Below the pieces are notes generated by a model, which had not been told where the DNA came from, made no database searches, and was given only the letters and a program-made list of their open reading frames with translations. A program made the position numbers and the translations under genes. Of a stretch of DNA of 64,000 nucleotides, positions 38,621-47,233 are shown piece by piece. Within the stretch, counting starts at the first letter, position 1. The number at the start of each line of letters is the position of its first letter. Source of the DNA: Sphingomicrobium sediminis. GTDB taxonomy: Bacteria > Pseudomonadota > Alphaproteobacteria > Sphingomonadales > Sphingomonadaceae. Location: assembly GCF_023805295.1 (NCBI RefSeq), contig NZ_JAMSHT010000001.1, positions 2,119,001 to 2,183,000 of the forward strand, written 5' to 3'.

Positions 38621-38714
38621 GCCGCCTCCATCTTCTTTCCCCATTCCTTTCAACGTGTTGCAACCGTCGGCCATGCCGCGCGTTCTTGGGGCGCAGGATG
38701 GGAGGCTGCATTGC

Positions 38715-39266
38715 ATGTCGCCAACACAGTTGCCCTCGGGCCTGGTGGATTATGTCGAAAGCGCGGGGATCGCGCTGACGCTTGCGGATGCGCGTGATCC
38801 CGAGCACCCCCTCATTCTCGTCAACGAGCCGTTCCTGAAGCTCAGCGGACGGAAACGTGACGAGGTGATCGGTCGCAATTGCCGCTTCCTCCAGGGCGAT
38901 CGGCGCGATCAAGAGGGTCTGGAAAAGGTACGGCGGTTTCTCGCGTCGGAAGAGATCGGCACGATCCGCGTCCAGCTCGTCAACCTACGCGCCGACGGGA
39001 CACCGTTCATCAACATGCTGACGCTGTCGCGAATCTGCGATCCGGAGAACGAGACCTGTTATCTCTTCGCCAGCCAGTTCGATATCGGCGCGGCGGATGC
39101 GGCCGATGCCGAGGATTACGAAGATGAGCTGGGCCGCACGCGCCAATATGCGCGCGACATGCTGAAGCCCGTCGGCATGCAATTGATGGGCAGTCGCGCC
39201 GCGCTTGCCGATGCCGCGCTGACCATTGCGCAGGCGCGGATCCAGCTCAGCCGATACGCCGACTAA
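38715..39266 (+). CDS. Short LOV-domain blue-light photoreceptor
   Basis: From ATG 38715 (GGGAGG ten bases upstream) the product is 183 residues. One LOV domain fills about 10-125. It contains the photoactive motif GRNCRFLQG with Cys56, which would form the flavin-cysteinyl adduct in blue light. The flavin-contacting Asn90 and Asn100 (LVNLRADGTPFINML) and Gln121 (SQFDI) are also present. A helical C-terminal tail follows (about 130-183; RTRQYARDMLKPVG), without any kinase or DNA-binding domain, so it is a 'short LOV' protein that must signal through a partner. It lies 101 bp upstream of a CheB-CheR-HWE kinase gene on the same strand. A start at 38673 is possible but adds an unrelated N-terminus. 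Confidence 0.9.
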   Translation: MSPTQLPSGLVDYVESAGIALTLADARDPEHPLILVNEPFLKLSGRKRDEVIGRNCRFLQGDRRDQEGLEKVRRFLASEEIGTIRVQLVNLRADGTPFINMLTLSRICDPENETCYLFASQFDIGAADAADAEDYEDELGRTRQYARDMLKPVGMQLMGSRAALADAALTIAQARIQLSRYAD

Positions 39267-39367
39267 GTGGAGAGCGCGCCGCGCCTATCAGGCGAGCTTC
39301 TCCCCGGGGTTGGACAAATCGAAACGGTGCCGTATCAAGGTCGTAGTTCAGTTAGGGGGTTGTTGCG

Positions 39368-42300
39368 TTGGCTGAGGCGGATGCGAGTGTAGACACACGC
39401 GTACCGATCATCGGGATCGGTGCGTCGGCAGGCGGGCTTGAGGCCCTGCGCGAAATGCTGGGATCGGTGCAGAAATCCACCGGGCTGGCGTTTGTCGTCA
39501 TCCAGCATCTCGACCCAAATCATGAAAGCCTGATGGCGCAATTGCTGGCGCGCGAGACCGCATTGACGGTGACGCAGGCCGAGGGCGGCGAGACGCCGCA
39601 GGCCGACCATGTCTATATCATCCCGCCGGGCCATGGCATGGCTATCGAGGACGAGCGGATCCGGCTGACCAATTTCGACCAGCCACGCGGCCAGCGCCGG
39701 CCGATCGACGATTTCTTCATCTCCCTTTCGGACGCGCTCGAACATCTGGCGGCGGGAGTAATCCTCTCCGGCACCGGCGGGGATGGGGCGATCGGTCTTC
39801 GTGCGATCAAGGAGAATGGCGGCTTGGCCGTGGCGCAGGAACCGACCAGCGCGCGCTATGACGGCATGCCCTTGTCTGCAGTCTCGACCGGATTGGTCGA
39901 TCTTGTCCGCGAGCCGGCGGAGATCATCGCCGAAGTCGTCGACTATTTCTCGCGCCTGTCGGGCAAGGATCTGGTCGACGATGCTTCCGAGATTGCCGAG
40001 AATATCGAGTCCATCTGCACCGCGCTGCGCGACGTAATCGGGCATGATTTTTCCGGTTACAAGCGCTCGACCCTTGAGCGTCGTATCGCCCGGCGGATGC
40101 AGGTGCTGGGCATCGAGGACGGCAAGGAATATGCCGACCGGATCAGCGATGACATGGACGAATGCGACGCCTTGTTCCGCGACCTGCTGATCAACGTGAC
40201 CCGCTTCTTCCGCGACGCCGAAATCTGGGAAAAGTTGCGCGAGCGGGTGATCGCGCCGTTGGTTCAGGAACGCGCCGCGCAGGACGAATTGCGGGTCTGG
40301 GTGCCGGGCTGCTCGTCGGGCGAAGAGGCTTACACGATCGGCATGCTGATCGCTGCCGAAATGGAAGAGCAGAAACGCGAATTCCCGGTGCAGATTTTTG
40401 CCACGGATATCGAGGAGACAATGCTCTCGATCGCCCGCGAGGCACGCTACGCGCCGGCGGCCATGATCGACATGCCGCATGAGATCAGGGAGCGCTACAC
40501 TATCCCGCACGGCGACCATATGATGGTGAGCCCGCGGATCCGTGACATGGTGCGTTTTTCCAACCATTCGATCATCAAGGACGCGCCCTTCTCGAAGCTC
40601 GACCTGGTGAGCTGTCGCAACCTGCTCATCTATTTCGGGGACCGGCTGCAGCAGGCGGTTATCCCGCTTCTCCATTATTCGATCGTGCCGTCGGGCTACC
40701 TCATGCTGGGGCCGTCGGAATCGATCGGGCGGTTCGACGATTTGTTCGAGCCGGTCGACCAGAAATCGCGCATTTTCAAGCGCAAGGGCGGGCGCGGTGT
40801 CTATCCGACCGAATTGGCCGCTGCCGCCAATCACAAGCCGCTGCGTGCGGCGCGCAATGCCCGGCGTCCGCGGCGCCAGTCGAGCTGGGACGCCGATGCC
40901 GCGATCAAGCGGCTGATCGAGCGTTATACGCCGGCGGCGATGGTGCTCGACCGCTTCGGCGAGATTGTCGAGAGCTATGGGCGCCTGTCGCGCTATTTCG
41001 AATTTCCGACCAGCCAAACGGGCGAGGCGAGCGCCACGTCGCTGGCGCGTCCCGGCCTGCGCGAAGTGCTGACGCCGCTGATCCGCGAAGTCATGGCCGA
41101 AAGGAGCCGCATCGTCGCGCGCGATGTCGATGTGCGCAGCGAATTCGGCACCCAGTCGATCAACGTCATCGCCGACCCGCTGCCCGACGGGCAGGTGCTG
41201 GTGGTGTTCCGCGAGACGGCGGAATTCCGCGCCGCGTTGGACGACGACCTTGTCGAGATGGGGCCAAATGACGGGCAGGTGCAGATCCTCGAGGACGAGT
41301 TGCGCCTGGCGCGGCACCGCCTGCGCTGCACGGTCGAGGAACTGGAGACGGTCAATGAAGAGCTCAAATCCTCCAACGAGGAAATGATGAGCATGAACGA
41401 GGAGCTTCAGTCGACCAACGAGGAGCTGACGACCGTCAATGACGAATTGAAGAGCAAGGTCGACCAGCTCACCATTGCCAATGCCGATCTCAAGAATTTC
41501 TTCGAATCGACCCAGCTCGCCGTGGTCGTGCTGGATTCGGAACTGAAGATCCGCAGCTATACCGAAGCAGCGGAAGAGCTATTCCCCTTGAAGCCCGCCG
41601 ATCGAGGACGCGGGCTCGAGGAAATGACCAGCGAACTGGTCGACGACCGATATCTCGAAAATGCACGCGCGGTCATTCGCGGTGAGAGCATCATCGAACG
41701 CAATGTCCTGTCGAGTGATGGCAAGACCTATATGATGCGGGTGATGCCCTATCGCGTGCTCGACGGCAGCGTGGCCGGCGCGACGCTGGTATTCACGAAT
41801 ATTACCGAGGCCGTTCAGCTGGAGGCCGAACTGGCGCGCGAGCGCGAGCGGCTCAAGCTGGCGCTGCAAGTGTCCGGCATCGGTGTGTGGGAATATTTCG
41901 TGGAGGAAGAACGGGCGACGATCGACGATGCCGTGGCCGCGATGTTTGGCCTCGACCAGGCGGATTCGCATCCCATCGAAGCGATTGTCGGCGCGATTCA
42001 TCCGGACGACCGGAAGATCGTCGAATCCGCCCTGCGTCGCGCGATTACCGGCGAGGTCGATTACCAGGCGACCTTCCGGGTCGGCGCCGACGAGGGGCAG
42101 GACCGGACCTTGCGCGGCCTTGGTCGCCTGATCACGGAAAGCAGTCCCAAGCGGCTGGTCGGCGTCAATTTCGACGTGTCGGCGGAAGCGGAAAATCTCG
42201 CCATGCGCGAGCTCATGCTGCGCGAGATGAACCATCGCGTGAAGAACCTCTTCGCCGTCATCGGGGGCATGGTGAGCCTCGCCGCGCGTCACGAGGATGA

Positions 42301-42805
42301 TGCGAAAACGCTGGCGAGCAATTTGCGCGACCGGATCGCTGCGCTCGGCCGCGCCCACTCGCTGACCAACCAGGATGGCCAGGAGCGTGGCGGCCTTGCC
42401 GATGTCGTCGGTGCCGCACTCGCGCCCTATGGCGACCATGATGGCCTCAAGATTGGCGACACCGACCTGTCGATCAAGGCGAGCTCGGTGTCCGGCCTCG
42501 CGCTGCTGCTGCACGAAAGGGCGACCAACTCGATGAAATATGGCGCTCTCGCCGACCCGGACGGCACGCTGGATATCAGTTGGTCCGAAGGCGAGGACGG
42601 GTCGATCCTGCTGCGCTGGGATGAAAAGCTTGCGCACGAACGGAACGCTGAAGGCGCTGGCGGGTTTGGTACGACATTGGTGGAAGTGTTTGCACGCCAG
42701 TTGGGTGCCACCGTGGAGACAGAGCGCGAAGAGAGGGCATTCAAATTATTGCTGACACTGCCTCCGGAATGCCGAGCGGAACGGCCTGCCGAATCCTCGT
42801 CGTAG
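39368..42805 (+). CDS. CheB-CheR-PAS-HWE histidine kinase fusion
   Basis: The start is a TTG at 39368, eight bases after a GGGGG site; no ATG is available nearby in frame. The product is 1,145 residues. The CheB methylesterase domain (about 12-195) has the catalytic triad Ser20, His47 and Asp139 (GASAGG, VIQHLDP, SGTGGDG). The CheR methyltransferase domain (about 210-475) has NVTRFFRD, WVPGCSSGEEAYTIG and VSCRNLLIYF. A long coiled coil (about 640-715, ELETVNEELKSSNEEMMSMN region) leads into PAS domains (about 715-940). A C-terminal HWE-family kinase follows, with phosphoacceptor His956 (MNHRVKNLFAVI), the RATNSMKYGAL box and RWDEK (W-x-E). Neither CheA nor MCPs are nearby, so this is an alternative CheB/CheR signalling kinase rather than classical chemotaxis. 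Confidence 0.95.
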   Translation: MAEADASVDTRVPIIGIGASAGGLEALREMLGSVQKSTGLAFVVIQHLDPNHESLMAQLLARETALTVTQAEGGETPQADHVYIIPPGHGMAIEDERIRLTNFDQPRGQRRPIDDFFISLSDALEHLAAGVILSGTGGDGAIGLRAIKENGGLAVAQEPTSARYDGMPLSAVSTGLVDLVREPAEIIAEVVDYFSRLSGKDLVDDASEIAENIESICTALRDVIGHDFSGYKRSTLERRIARRMQVLGIEDGKEYADRISDDMDECDALFRDLLINVTRFFRDAEIWEKLRERVIAPLVQERAAQDELRVWVPGCSSGEEAYTIGMLIAAEMEEQKREFPVQIFATDIEETMLSIAREARYAPAAMIDMPHEIRERYTIPHGDHMMVSPRIRDMVRFSNHSIIKDAPFSKLDLVSCRNLLIYFGDRLQQAVIPLLHYSIVPSGYLMLGPSESIGRFDDLFEPVDQKSRIFKRKGGRGVYPTELAAAANHKPLRAARNARRPRRQSSWDADAAIKRLIERYTPAAMVLDRFGEIVESYGRLSRYFEFPTSQTGEASATSLARPGLREVLTPLIREVMAERSRIVARDVDVRSEFGTQSINVIADPLPDGQVLVVFRETAEFRAALDDDLVEMGPNDGQVQILEDELRLARHRLRCTVEELETVNEELKSSNEEMMSMNEELQSTNEELTTVNDELKSKVDQLTIANADLKNFFESTQLAVVVLDSELKIRSYTEAAEELFPLKPADRGRGLEEMTSELVDDRYLENARAVIRGESIIERNVLSSDGKTYMMRVMPYRVLDGSVAGATLVFTNITEAVQLEAELARERERLKLALQVSGIGVWEYFVEEERATIDDAVAAMFGLDQADSHPIEAIVGAIHPDDRKIVESALRRAITGEVDYQATFRVGADEGQDRTLRGLGRLITESSPKRLVGVNFDVSAEAENLAMRELMLREMNHRVKNLFAVIGGMVSLAARHEDDAKTLASNLRDRIAALGRAHSLTNQDGQERGGLADVVGAALAPYGDHDGLKIGDTDLSIKASSVSGLALLLHERATNSMKYGALADPDGTLDISWSEGEDGSILLRWDEKLAHERNAEGAGGFGTTLVEVFARQLGATVETEREERAFKLLLTLPPECRAERPAESSS

Positions 42806-43164
42806 AAGACGAAATTCTCATCGCCATGGACATGGAGCATATGCTCGAAGATGCCGGCTACGGCGTCATGGGCGCGTTCAGCAATGTCGCCGACAGCCTC
42901 CGTGCGCTGGACAAGGAAGACAAGCCCGCCGCCGCCATCCTCGACGTGCAGCTCGATGGCGAGGACGTCTTTCCGGTCGCCGACCGGCTGGGCGAACTGG
43001 GCGTGCCGATCGTGTTTCATTCGGGTCACGCCGAACCGGCCAAGCTGGCCGAGCAATATCCCGACGCGCGCTTCTGCGTGAAGCCTTGCACCCCCAACAT
43101 CCTGACCGCCGAAGTCGAAGCGGCGATTGCAGGCGTTTCCGCCGAGCGCGAGGCTGCAGAATAG
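42769..43164 (+). CDS. Single-domain response regulator
   Basis: The 131-residue protein is a stand-alone receiver: acidic pocket VVEDE at the start, phosphoacceptor Asp59 (AAILDVQL) and Lys105 (CVKPC). It has no DNA-binding or output domain. It begins 37 bases inside the HWE kinase gene in another frame, so the two are expressed together and the regulator is the obvious partner of that kinase. HWE kinases commonly pair with such short receivers. It could act by protein contact or as a phosphate sink. Confidence 0.93.
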   Translation: MPSGTACRILVVEDEILIAMDMEHMLEDAGYGVMGAFSNVADSLRALDKEDKPAAAILDVQLDGEDVFPVADRLGELGVPIVFHSGHAEPAKLAEQYPDARFCVKPCTPNILTAEVEAAIAGVSAEREAAE

Positions 43165-43239
43165 TCTCGCTACCGAATCGATTTAATCTATGTTAAACCT
43201 ACTGTTGCGCCACTCTTGGCGCCAACAGGGGACATATCG

Positions 43240-43695
43240 ATGAAACTGATGATCGGTGCGGCCATGATGGCCGCTTCTCTGTATGCGTATCCCGCCCACG
43301 CCCAGGAATGGAGCGACGACCAGGCCGATGTCTGGGGCGCCGTCTCGGCCTATTGGGAAGCCCATGTCGATGGCAATACGTGGCACGAGGCCATGACCGA
43401 CGGCAGCTATGGCTGGGGCGGCCAGTCACTGCTTCCCCGATCGCGCGAGCAGATGGCCAGCTTCTCGCGGGTCTTCGGTGCGGAAGGCGAAGTACTGCAC
43501 TATCAGCTCGATCCGTTGGCCATCACGGTGCACGGCGATACGGCGCTCGTGCATTACATGGCCAATATCATCGAGACTAACCACAAGGGCGAACGCGAAG
43601 CCAATGTGGAGCGCTGCTCGGACACGATGGTGCGCGAGGACGGGGAATGGAAGTTCCTCGGCTGGGGCTGTGCCGACATGGGCGGCGACGACTAG
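43240..43695 (+). CDS. Exported SnoaL/DUF4440-like protein
   Basis: ATG 43240, with GGGGA eight bases upstream, gives 151 residues. A signal peptide (MKLMIGAAMMAASLYAYPAH, then AQE) precedes a small domain with the NTF2-like layout: helix ADVWGAVSAYWEAHVDGNTW, then LDPLAITVHGDTALVHYMAN and a final DGEWKFLGWGCAD strand, typical of SnoaL/DUF4440 proteins. Members are often ligand-binding or isomerase-like; nothing specifies a reaction here. A stem-loop lies just after the stop. Confidence 0.78.
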   Translation: MKLMIGAAMMAASLYAYPAHAQEWSDDQADVWGAVSAYWEAHVDGNTWHEAMTDGSYGWGGQSLLPRSREQMASFSRVFGAEGEVLHYQLDPLAITVHGDTALVHYMANIIETNHKGEREANVERCSDTMVREDGEWKFLGWGCADMGGDD

Positions 43696-43705
43696 GTGAC
43701 GGATC

Positions 43706-43730
43706 GCTGGGCGGCATCTTGTCGCCCAGC
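43706..43730 (+). terminator. Stem-loop after SnoaL-like gene
   Basis: GCTGGGCG and CGCCCAGC form a perfect eight-base stem around a nine-base loop, eleven bases after the preceding stop. No T run follows, so it may act with Rho or protect the 3' end. Confidence 0.5.
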
Positions 43731-43830
43731 ATCCCGTTCACGCGGAAGGGCCGTTGGTCGAGGCACGCTTGATGCCGCAACCGTCCTTTCCCTAGCTTCC
43801 CGGCAATATTGATCGGGAGCCCGTTGAGAC

Positions 43831-44862
43831 ATGTTCGAAATCCTGTTTGCGACGCCAGTCGATGATGACGCAACGCAGGCCATGCAGCGTGCCGAGGCGG
43901 CTGCTGCGCAATGCCAAAGCGCGGTGGCCATTGCCGGATCGATGCCCGGCGGATTGCTGAGCATCGACAATGGCAAGGGGCTCGATACCACCATGCCCGT
44001 GCGCATCGCCTCGGTCACCAAGACGGTGACCGCGGCGGCGGCGTTGCGGCTGGTCGAGCAAGGCAAGCTGGACTTGGATGCGCCGATTGCCGGCACCCTG
44101 TCGCCCGCGCTCGAGGCGATCCTGGTAGAGGATGGCTATGATGTCGGAGCGATCACGCTGCGGCAGCTGCTCAGCCACAGCGCGGGGCTCTATAGCCATG
44201 CCGAAGATCCGCGCTACGCGCCGCTCGTCTTTTCCGATCCCGACAAGAAGTGGACCCCGCAAGAGCAGGTCCAGCTGATGGCCGAATATGGCGATCCGGT
44301 CGCCGCGCCGGGCGGGCGTTTCCAATATTCAGATACGGGCTACGTCTTGGTCGGCGACATGATCGAGCGGGCCTCGGGCATGGAGCTCGCCGCTGCTGTC
44401 CGCGCATTGCTCGGCATGGACGAGATGCAGCTCTCGATGAGCTGGTGGGAAGTCTATGAAGACGGGCGCGGGACCCGGGCGCGGCAATATGTCGGCGGAG
44501 CGGATGTGACCGATATCCACGGGTCGGCGGATGCGTTCGGTGGGGGCGGGCTGGTCATGCCGATGACCGATCTCGTTCGCCTGTTCGACGCCATCGCGAA
44601 GGGTGAAGTGTTCGAACATTCAGCAACGCTGGAAGAGATGCGCTGGCAGGGTGAGCATGAGAATGCAAACCGCTACCGGCTCGGCCTGTTCGCGCGCGAG
44701 GCGGACGGCGCGATGCGCTGGTCGCATTCGGGTTTCTGGGGCGTGCTGGCGATCAGCGAGCCGACGAGCGGACGCACCCTTGCCGGGGTGACCAACGAAC
44801 AGAGCGATTTTCCCTGCCTCGCCACCGCGATGCGCGCGGCGCTCGACCAGCCCGACGACTAA
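43831..44862 (+). CDS. Serine hydrolase of the beta-lactamase (class C-like) family
   Basis: This 343-residue protein has the acyl-serine motif SVTK (Ser61, Lys64). The second motif is YSD (in FQYSDTGYVLVG) rather than the YxN of true class C enzymes, and a third motif is HSG (in WSHSGFWG). The order and spacing fit the serine-hydrolase/esterase EstB-like branch of the beta-lactamase superfamily. There is no signal peptide, so it is probably cytosolic and not a resistance enzyme. It could be an esterase or D-peptidase. The stop overlaps the convergent OMF gene's stop by four bases. Confidence 0.88.
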   Translation: MFEILFATPVDDDATQAMQRAEAAAAQCQSAVAIAGSMPGGLLSIDNGKGLDTTMPVRIASVTKTVTAAAALRLVEQGKLDLDAPIAGTLSPALEAILVEDGYDVGAITLRQLLSHSAGLYSHAEDPRYAPLVFSDPDKKWTPQEQVQLMAEYGDPVAAPGGRFQYSDTGYVLVGDMIERASGMELAAAVRALLGMDEMQLSMSWWEVYEDGRGTRARQYVGGADVTDIHGSADAFGGGGLVMPMTDLVRLFDAIAKGEVFEHSATLEEMRWQGEHENANRYRLGLFAREADGAMRWSHSGFWGVLAISEPTSGRTLAGVTNEQSDFPCLATAMRAALDQPDD

Positions 44863-46259
44863 AGGGCGAGCGGGCTGCCGCCGAGCGCTTGCCACAGCAG
44901 GACGCGCGCGCGCTGGGCGCGGCCCAACGCTGCGGCGGCGCGATCGCCCGATGCATCGGCAACGCGGCGCGCTTCGAGGACCGTCAGAAAATTGTCGAGC
45001 CCGGCGCGATAGCGCGTGTCGGCAAGATTGGCGGCGCGGGTCGCCATCTCGGCTTCTTCCAATGTTGCGGCAGCTTCGGCATCGGCGGCGGCAACCAGCG
45101 CATAAGCACTTTCGACTTCACCGAAGGCGGTGAAGAGCGCGCCGCGATATTGCTGGAAAGCCAAACGGGTTTGCGCTTCGCCGGCGTCGATTTCGGCCTC
45201 GATGCGGCCGAAGTCGAGCAAAGGCCCGGCAAGCCCGGCTGTGGCGTTGGCGACGACGCTGTCGGCATCGAAAATGTCGCCCATTGCGAAGGCCAAGAGG
45301 CCGATGCCGGCGGACAGGCTGATGCGCGGGAAACGCTGTGCTGCAGTGGCGGCAAGGTCGGCATCGGCGGCCTGCAAGCGGAAGGCGGCGGCCTGGATAT
45401 CGGGCCGGCTGGCAACCAAGACCGAGGGCAGGGACGGCGGCGGCGGGGCCAGCATGTCGGCCTCGTCCTCCAACTCGAGCGCGGCAACGACGTCGCCTGC
45501 CGGAAGCGCGGTCAACGCGACCAGGCGGCCAAGCAATTCGGCGCGGGCGCTGTCGAGCGCGGCAAGGCGCGAGCGGCTGGCGGCGGCCTGCGTCTCGGCA
45601 CGGAAACGGTCGAAGCCGGGGGCAATGCCGGCTTCTTCGCGCGTCCCGGCAAGGTCGGCGAGGCGCGTCGCTGCATTGAGGTCGGAGCGAAGCGCGGCTT
45701 CGCGGGCCTGGAGTGTGCGCCAGTCGGTCACGGCGCCGGCAATATCCGCGGTGAGCGCGAGGCGGACCGCGGCGGCATCGGCATCGGCGGCGTCGATCCG
45801 CAGCAAGGCGGCGCGCTCGGCATTGCGCAGGCGGCCGAAAATATCGGGGTCCCAGCGCGCGGTAAGGTTGGCGCTATAGGCGACCTGCTCGGTCTCGAGC
45901 GGGAGGTTGTCGGGTGCGTTGATATTGGTGCGGCTGCCCTGGACGCCGGCATCATAGCCGAGGCTGGGCAGGCGCTCGGCACCGGCGCGCGCAGCGCTGG
46001 CGCGGGCAATGTCGAGCCGCGCAATGGCCTGTCCCAGCGTCGGGTTCTGGGCGAGCGCGGTCTCGGCAAGCGCCGCGAAGGCAGGATCGTCCGGCAGCAG
46101 GGCAGCGACCTGTGCCTCGTCGGCCGGCGTGGCCTCGGGGGCGAACAGGAAGCTTTCCGGAACCGCCGCGTCGCTGGCGGTCGGCACGGCCTCGGGGCCG
46201 GCGATACAGGCCGTCAGCGACAGCGCGAGCGCGGGGGTGAGGAGGGCCCGGCGCATCAC
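44859..46259 (-). CDS. Outer-membrane efflux lipoprotein (NodT/TolC-type)
   Basis: The 466-residue protein has a lipoprotein signal (MMRRALLTPALALSLTAC, Cys18). Two long Ala/Glu/Arg-rich helical repeats follow (about 60-235 and 260-450), as in the OEP family of RND/ABC efflux outer-membrane factors. SRPDIQAAAFRLQAADADLA is the typical mid-repeat element. It is the last gene of a four-gene operon: its ATG overlaps the stop of the adaptor gene by four bases. It would form the outer-membrane duct for the ABC/adaptor complex. The operon faces away from a TetR repressor. Confidence 0.93.
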   Translation of the reverse strand: MMRRALLTPALALSLTACIAGPEAVPTASDAAVPESFLFAPEATPADEAQVAALLPDDPAFAALAETALAQNPTLGQAIARLDIARASAARAGAERLPSLGYDAGVQGSRTNINAPDNLPLETEQVAYSANLTARWDPDIFGRLRNAERAALLRIDAADADAAAVRLALTADIAGAVTDWRTLQAREAALRSDLNAATRLADLAGTREEAGIAPGFDRFRAETQAAASRSRLAALDSARAELLGRLVALTALPAGDVVAALELEDEADMLAPPPPSLPSVLVASRPDIQAAAFRLQAADADLAATAAQRFPRISLSAGIGLLAFAMGDIFDADSVVANATAGLAGPLLDFGRIEAEIDAGEAQTRLAFQQYRGALFTAFGEVESAYALVAAADAEAAATLEEAEMATRAANLADTRYRAGLDNFLTVLEARRVADASGDRAAAALGRAQRARVLLWQALGGSPLAL

Positions 46260-47233
46260 TCGGCCTCCGCTGCCTGCTTGGCGGGGATGAAGGCATCGAC
46301 CTGCTGGCCCACGCGGAAGGCTTCGGGCGCGTCGGCGGGCAGCGCGTAGATGAGCTGCAGCACGCGCACATCGACGCGTTCGGACGCGGAGTTGGTGAGG
46401 CTGGTCTTGGGCACGACAAGCGGCTCGGCGCGCACGAAGCTGGCCTCGACGCGGGCATCGGCGTCACCGCGCGGGCTGACGATGGCAGGTTCGCCCAAGG
46501 CGACGCGCACGGCCTCGTCCTCATCGACATCGATGCGGACATGAAGCGGCTGGGTCTCGCCCATGCGGATGTAGGGACCGCCGCCGCCGGGACCGGAATT
46601 CACCAGTTCGCCGGGGCGTACGTCGACGCGCAGGATCTCACCCGAAATAGGTGCGCGCACTGTGGCCCGGTCGAGCTCGGTGCGGGCGGTCGAGAGCGAG
46701 GCCTGGGCGCTGGCCAGTTCGGCCTCGGCAAGCTGGCGACGGGCGCGTGCGTTGGACACGTTGCCCTCGGCGGCGATGATCTCGCTGCGGCTCACGGCAA
46801 GCGGATCGTCGATATTGCGATAGAGGTCGAGCTGTCGCGTGGCCGTGGCTTCGGCGGCGCGGGCTTCGGCGATGGCGGCGCGGGCGCGGCGGATCGCGGC
46901 CTCGGTCTCGCTGATCCGCGAGCGCAAGGAGCGGGTATCGACGCGGAAAAGCGGTTCGCCCGCCGTCACGCGCTCGCCGGGGCGGACCAGGACGGTTTCG
47001 ACGATGCCCGAAATGGCGGTGCCGATCTCGATCGTCTCGCTCGACGGTTCGACGATGCCGGCGCCGGCGACGCGCGCCTCACCGGCCAGCTCGCCATTGA
47101 CGCGCGCCGGCGTTTCCTCGGCCTCGGCCATCGACCGGTCGGGGGACTGGATGAAGATCATGTAGATGGCGATGGCGACGCCGATCAGGGCGACGATCGG
47201 CAGGATCTGGCGGGAGAGGGATAGCTTGGCCAT
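46256..47233 (-). CDS. Periplasmic adaptor protein (HlyD/MFP family)
   Basis: The 325-residue protein has one N-terminal membrane anchor (about 10-28). A split lipoyl domain follows (about 60-95, GIVETVLVRPGERVTAGEPL; second half about 190-215, ATVRAPISGEILRVDVRPGE), separated by a coiled-coil hairpin (about 100-185) and followed by a beta-barrel. This is a DevB/MacA-type adaptor linking an ABC exporter to an outer-membrane channel. It starts on the base pair shared with the ATPase stop (TAATG) and overlaps the next gene's start, so all four genes are translationally coupled. Confidence 0.93.
   Translation of the reverse strand: MAKLSLSRQILPIVALIGVAIAIYMIFIQSPDRSMAEAEETPARVNGELAGEARVAGAGIVEPSSETIEIGTAISGIVETVLVRPGERVTAGEPLFRVDTRSLRSRISETEAAIRRARAAIAEARAAEATATRQLDLYRNIDDPLAVSRSEIIAAEGNVSNARARRQLAEAELASAQASLSTARTELDRATVRAPISGEILRVDVRPGELVNSGPGGGGPYIRMGETQPLHVRIDVDEDEAVRVALGEPAIVSPRGDADARVEASFVRAEPLVVPKTSLTNSASERVDVRVLQLIYALPADAPEAFRVGQQVDAFIPAKQAAEAE

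Noticed and set aside
39335..41317. 660-codon minus-strand frame across the CheB-CheR kinase
   Set aside because: Shadow of a gene with intact CheB, CheR and HWE motifs; no domain is recognisable in the antisense product.
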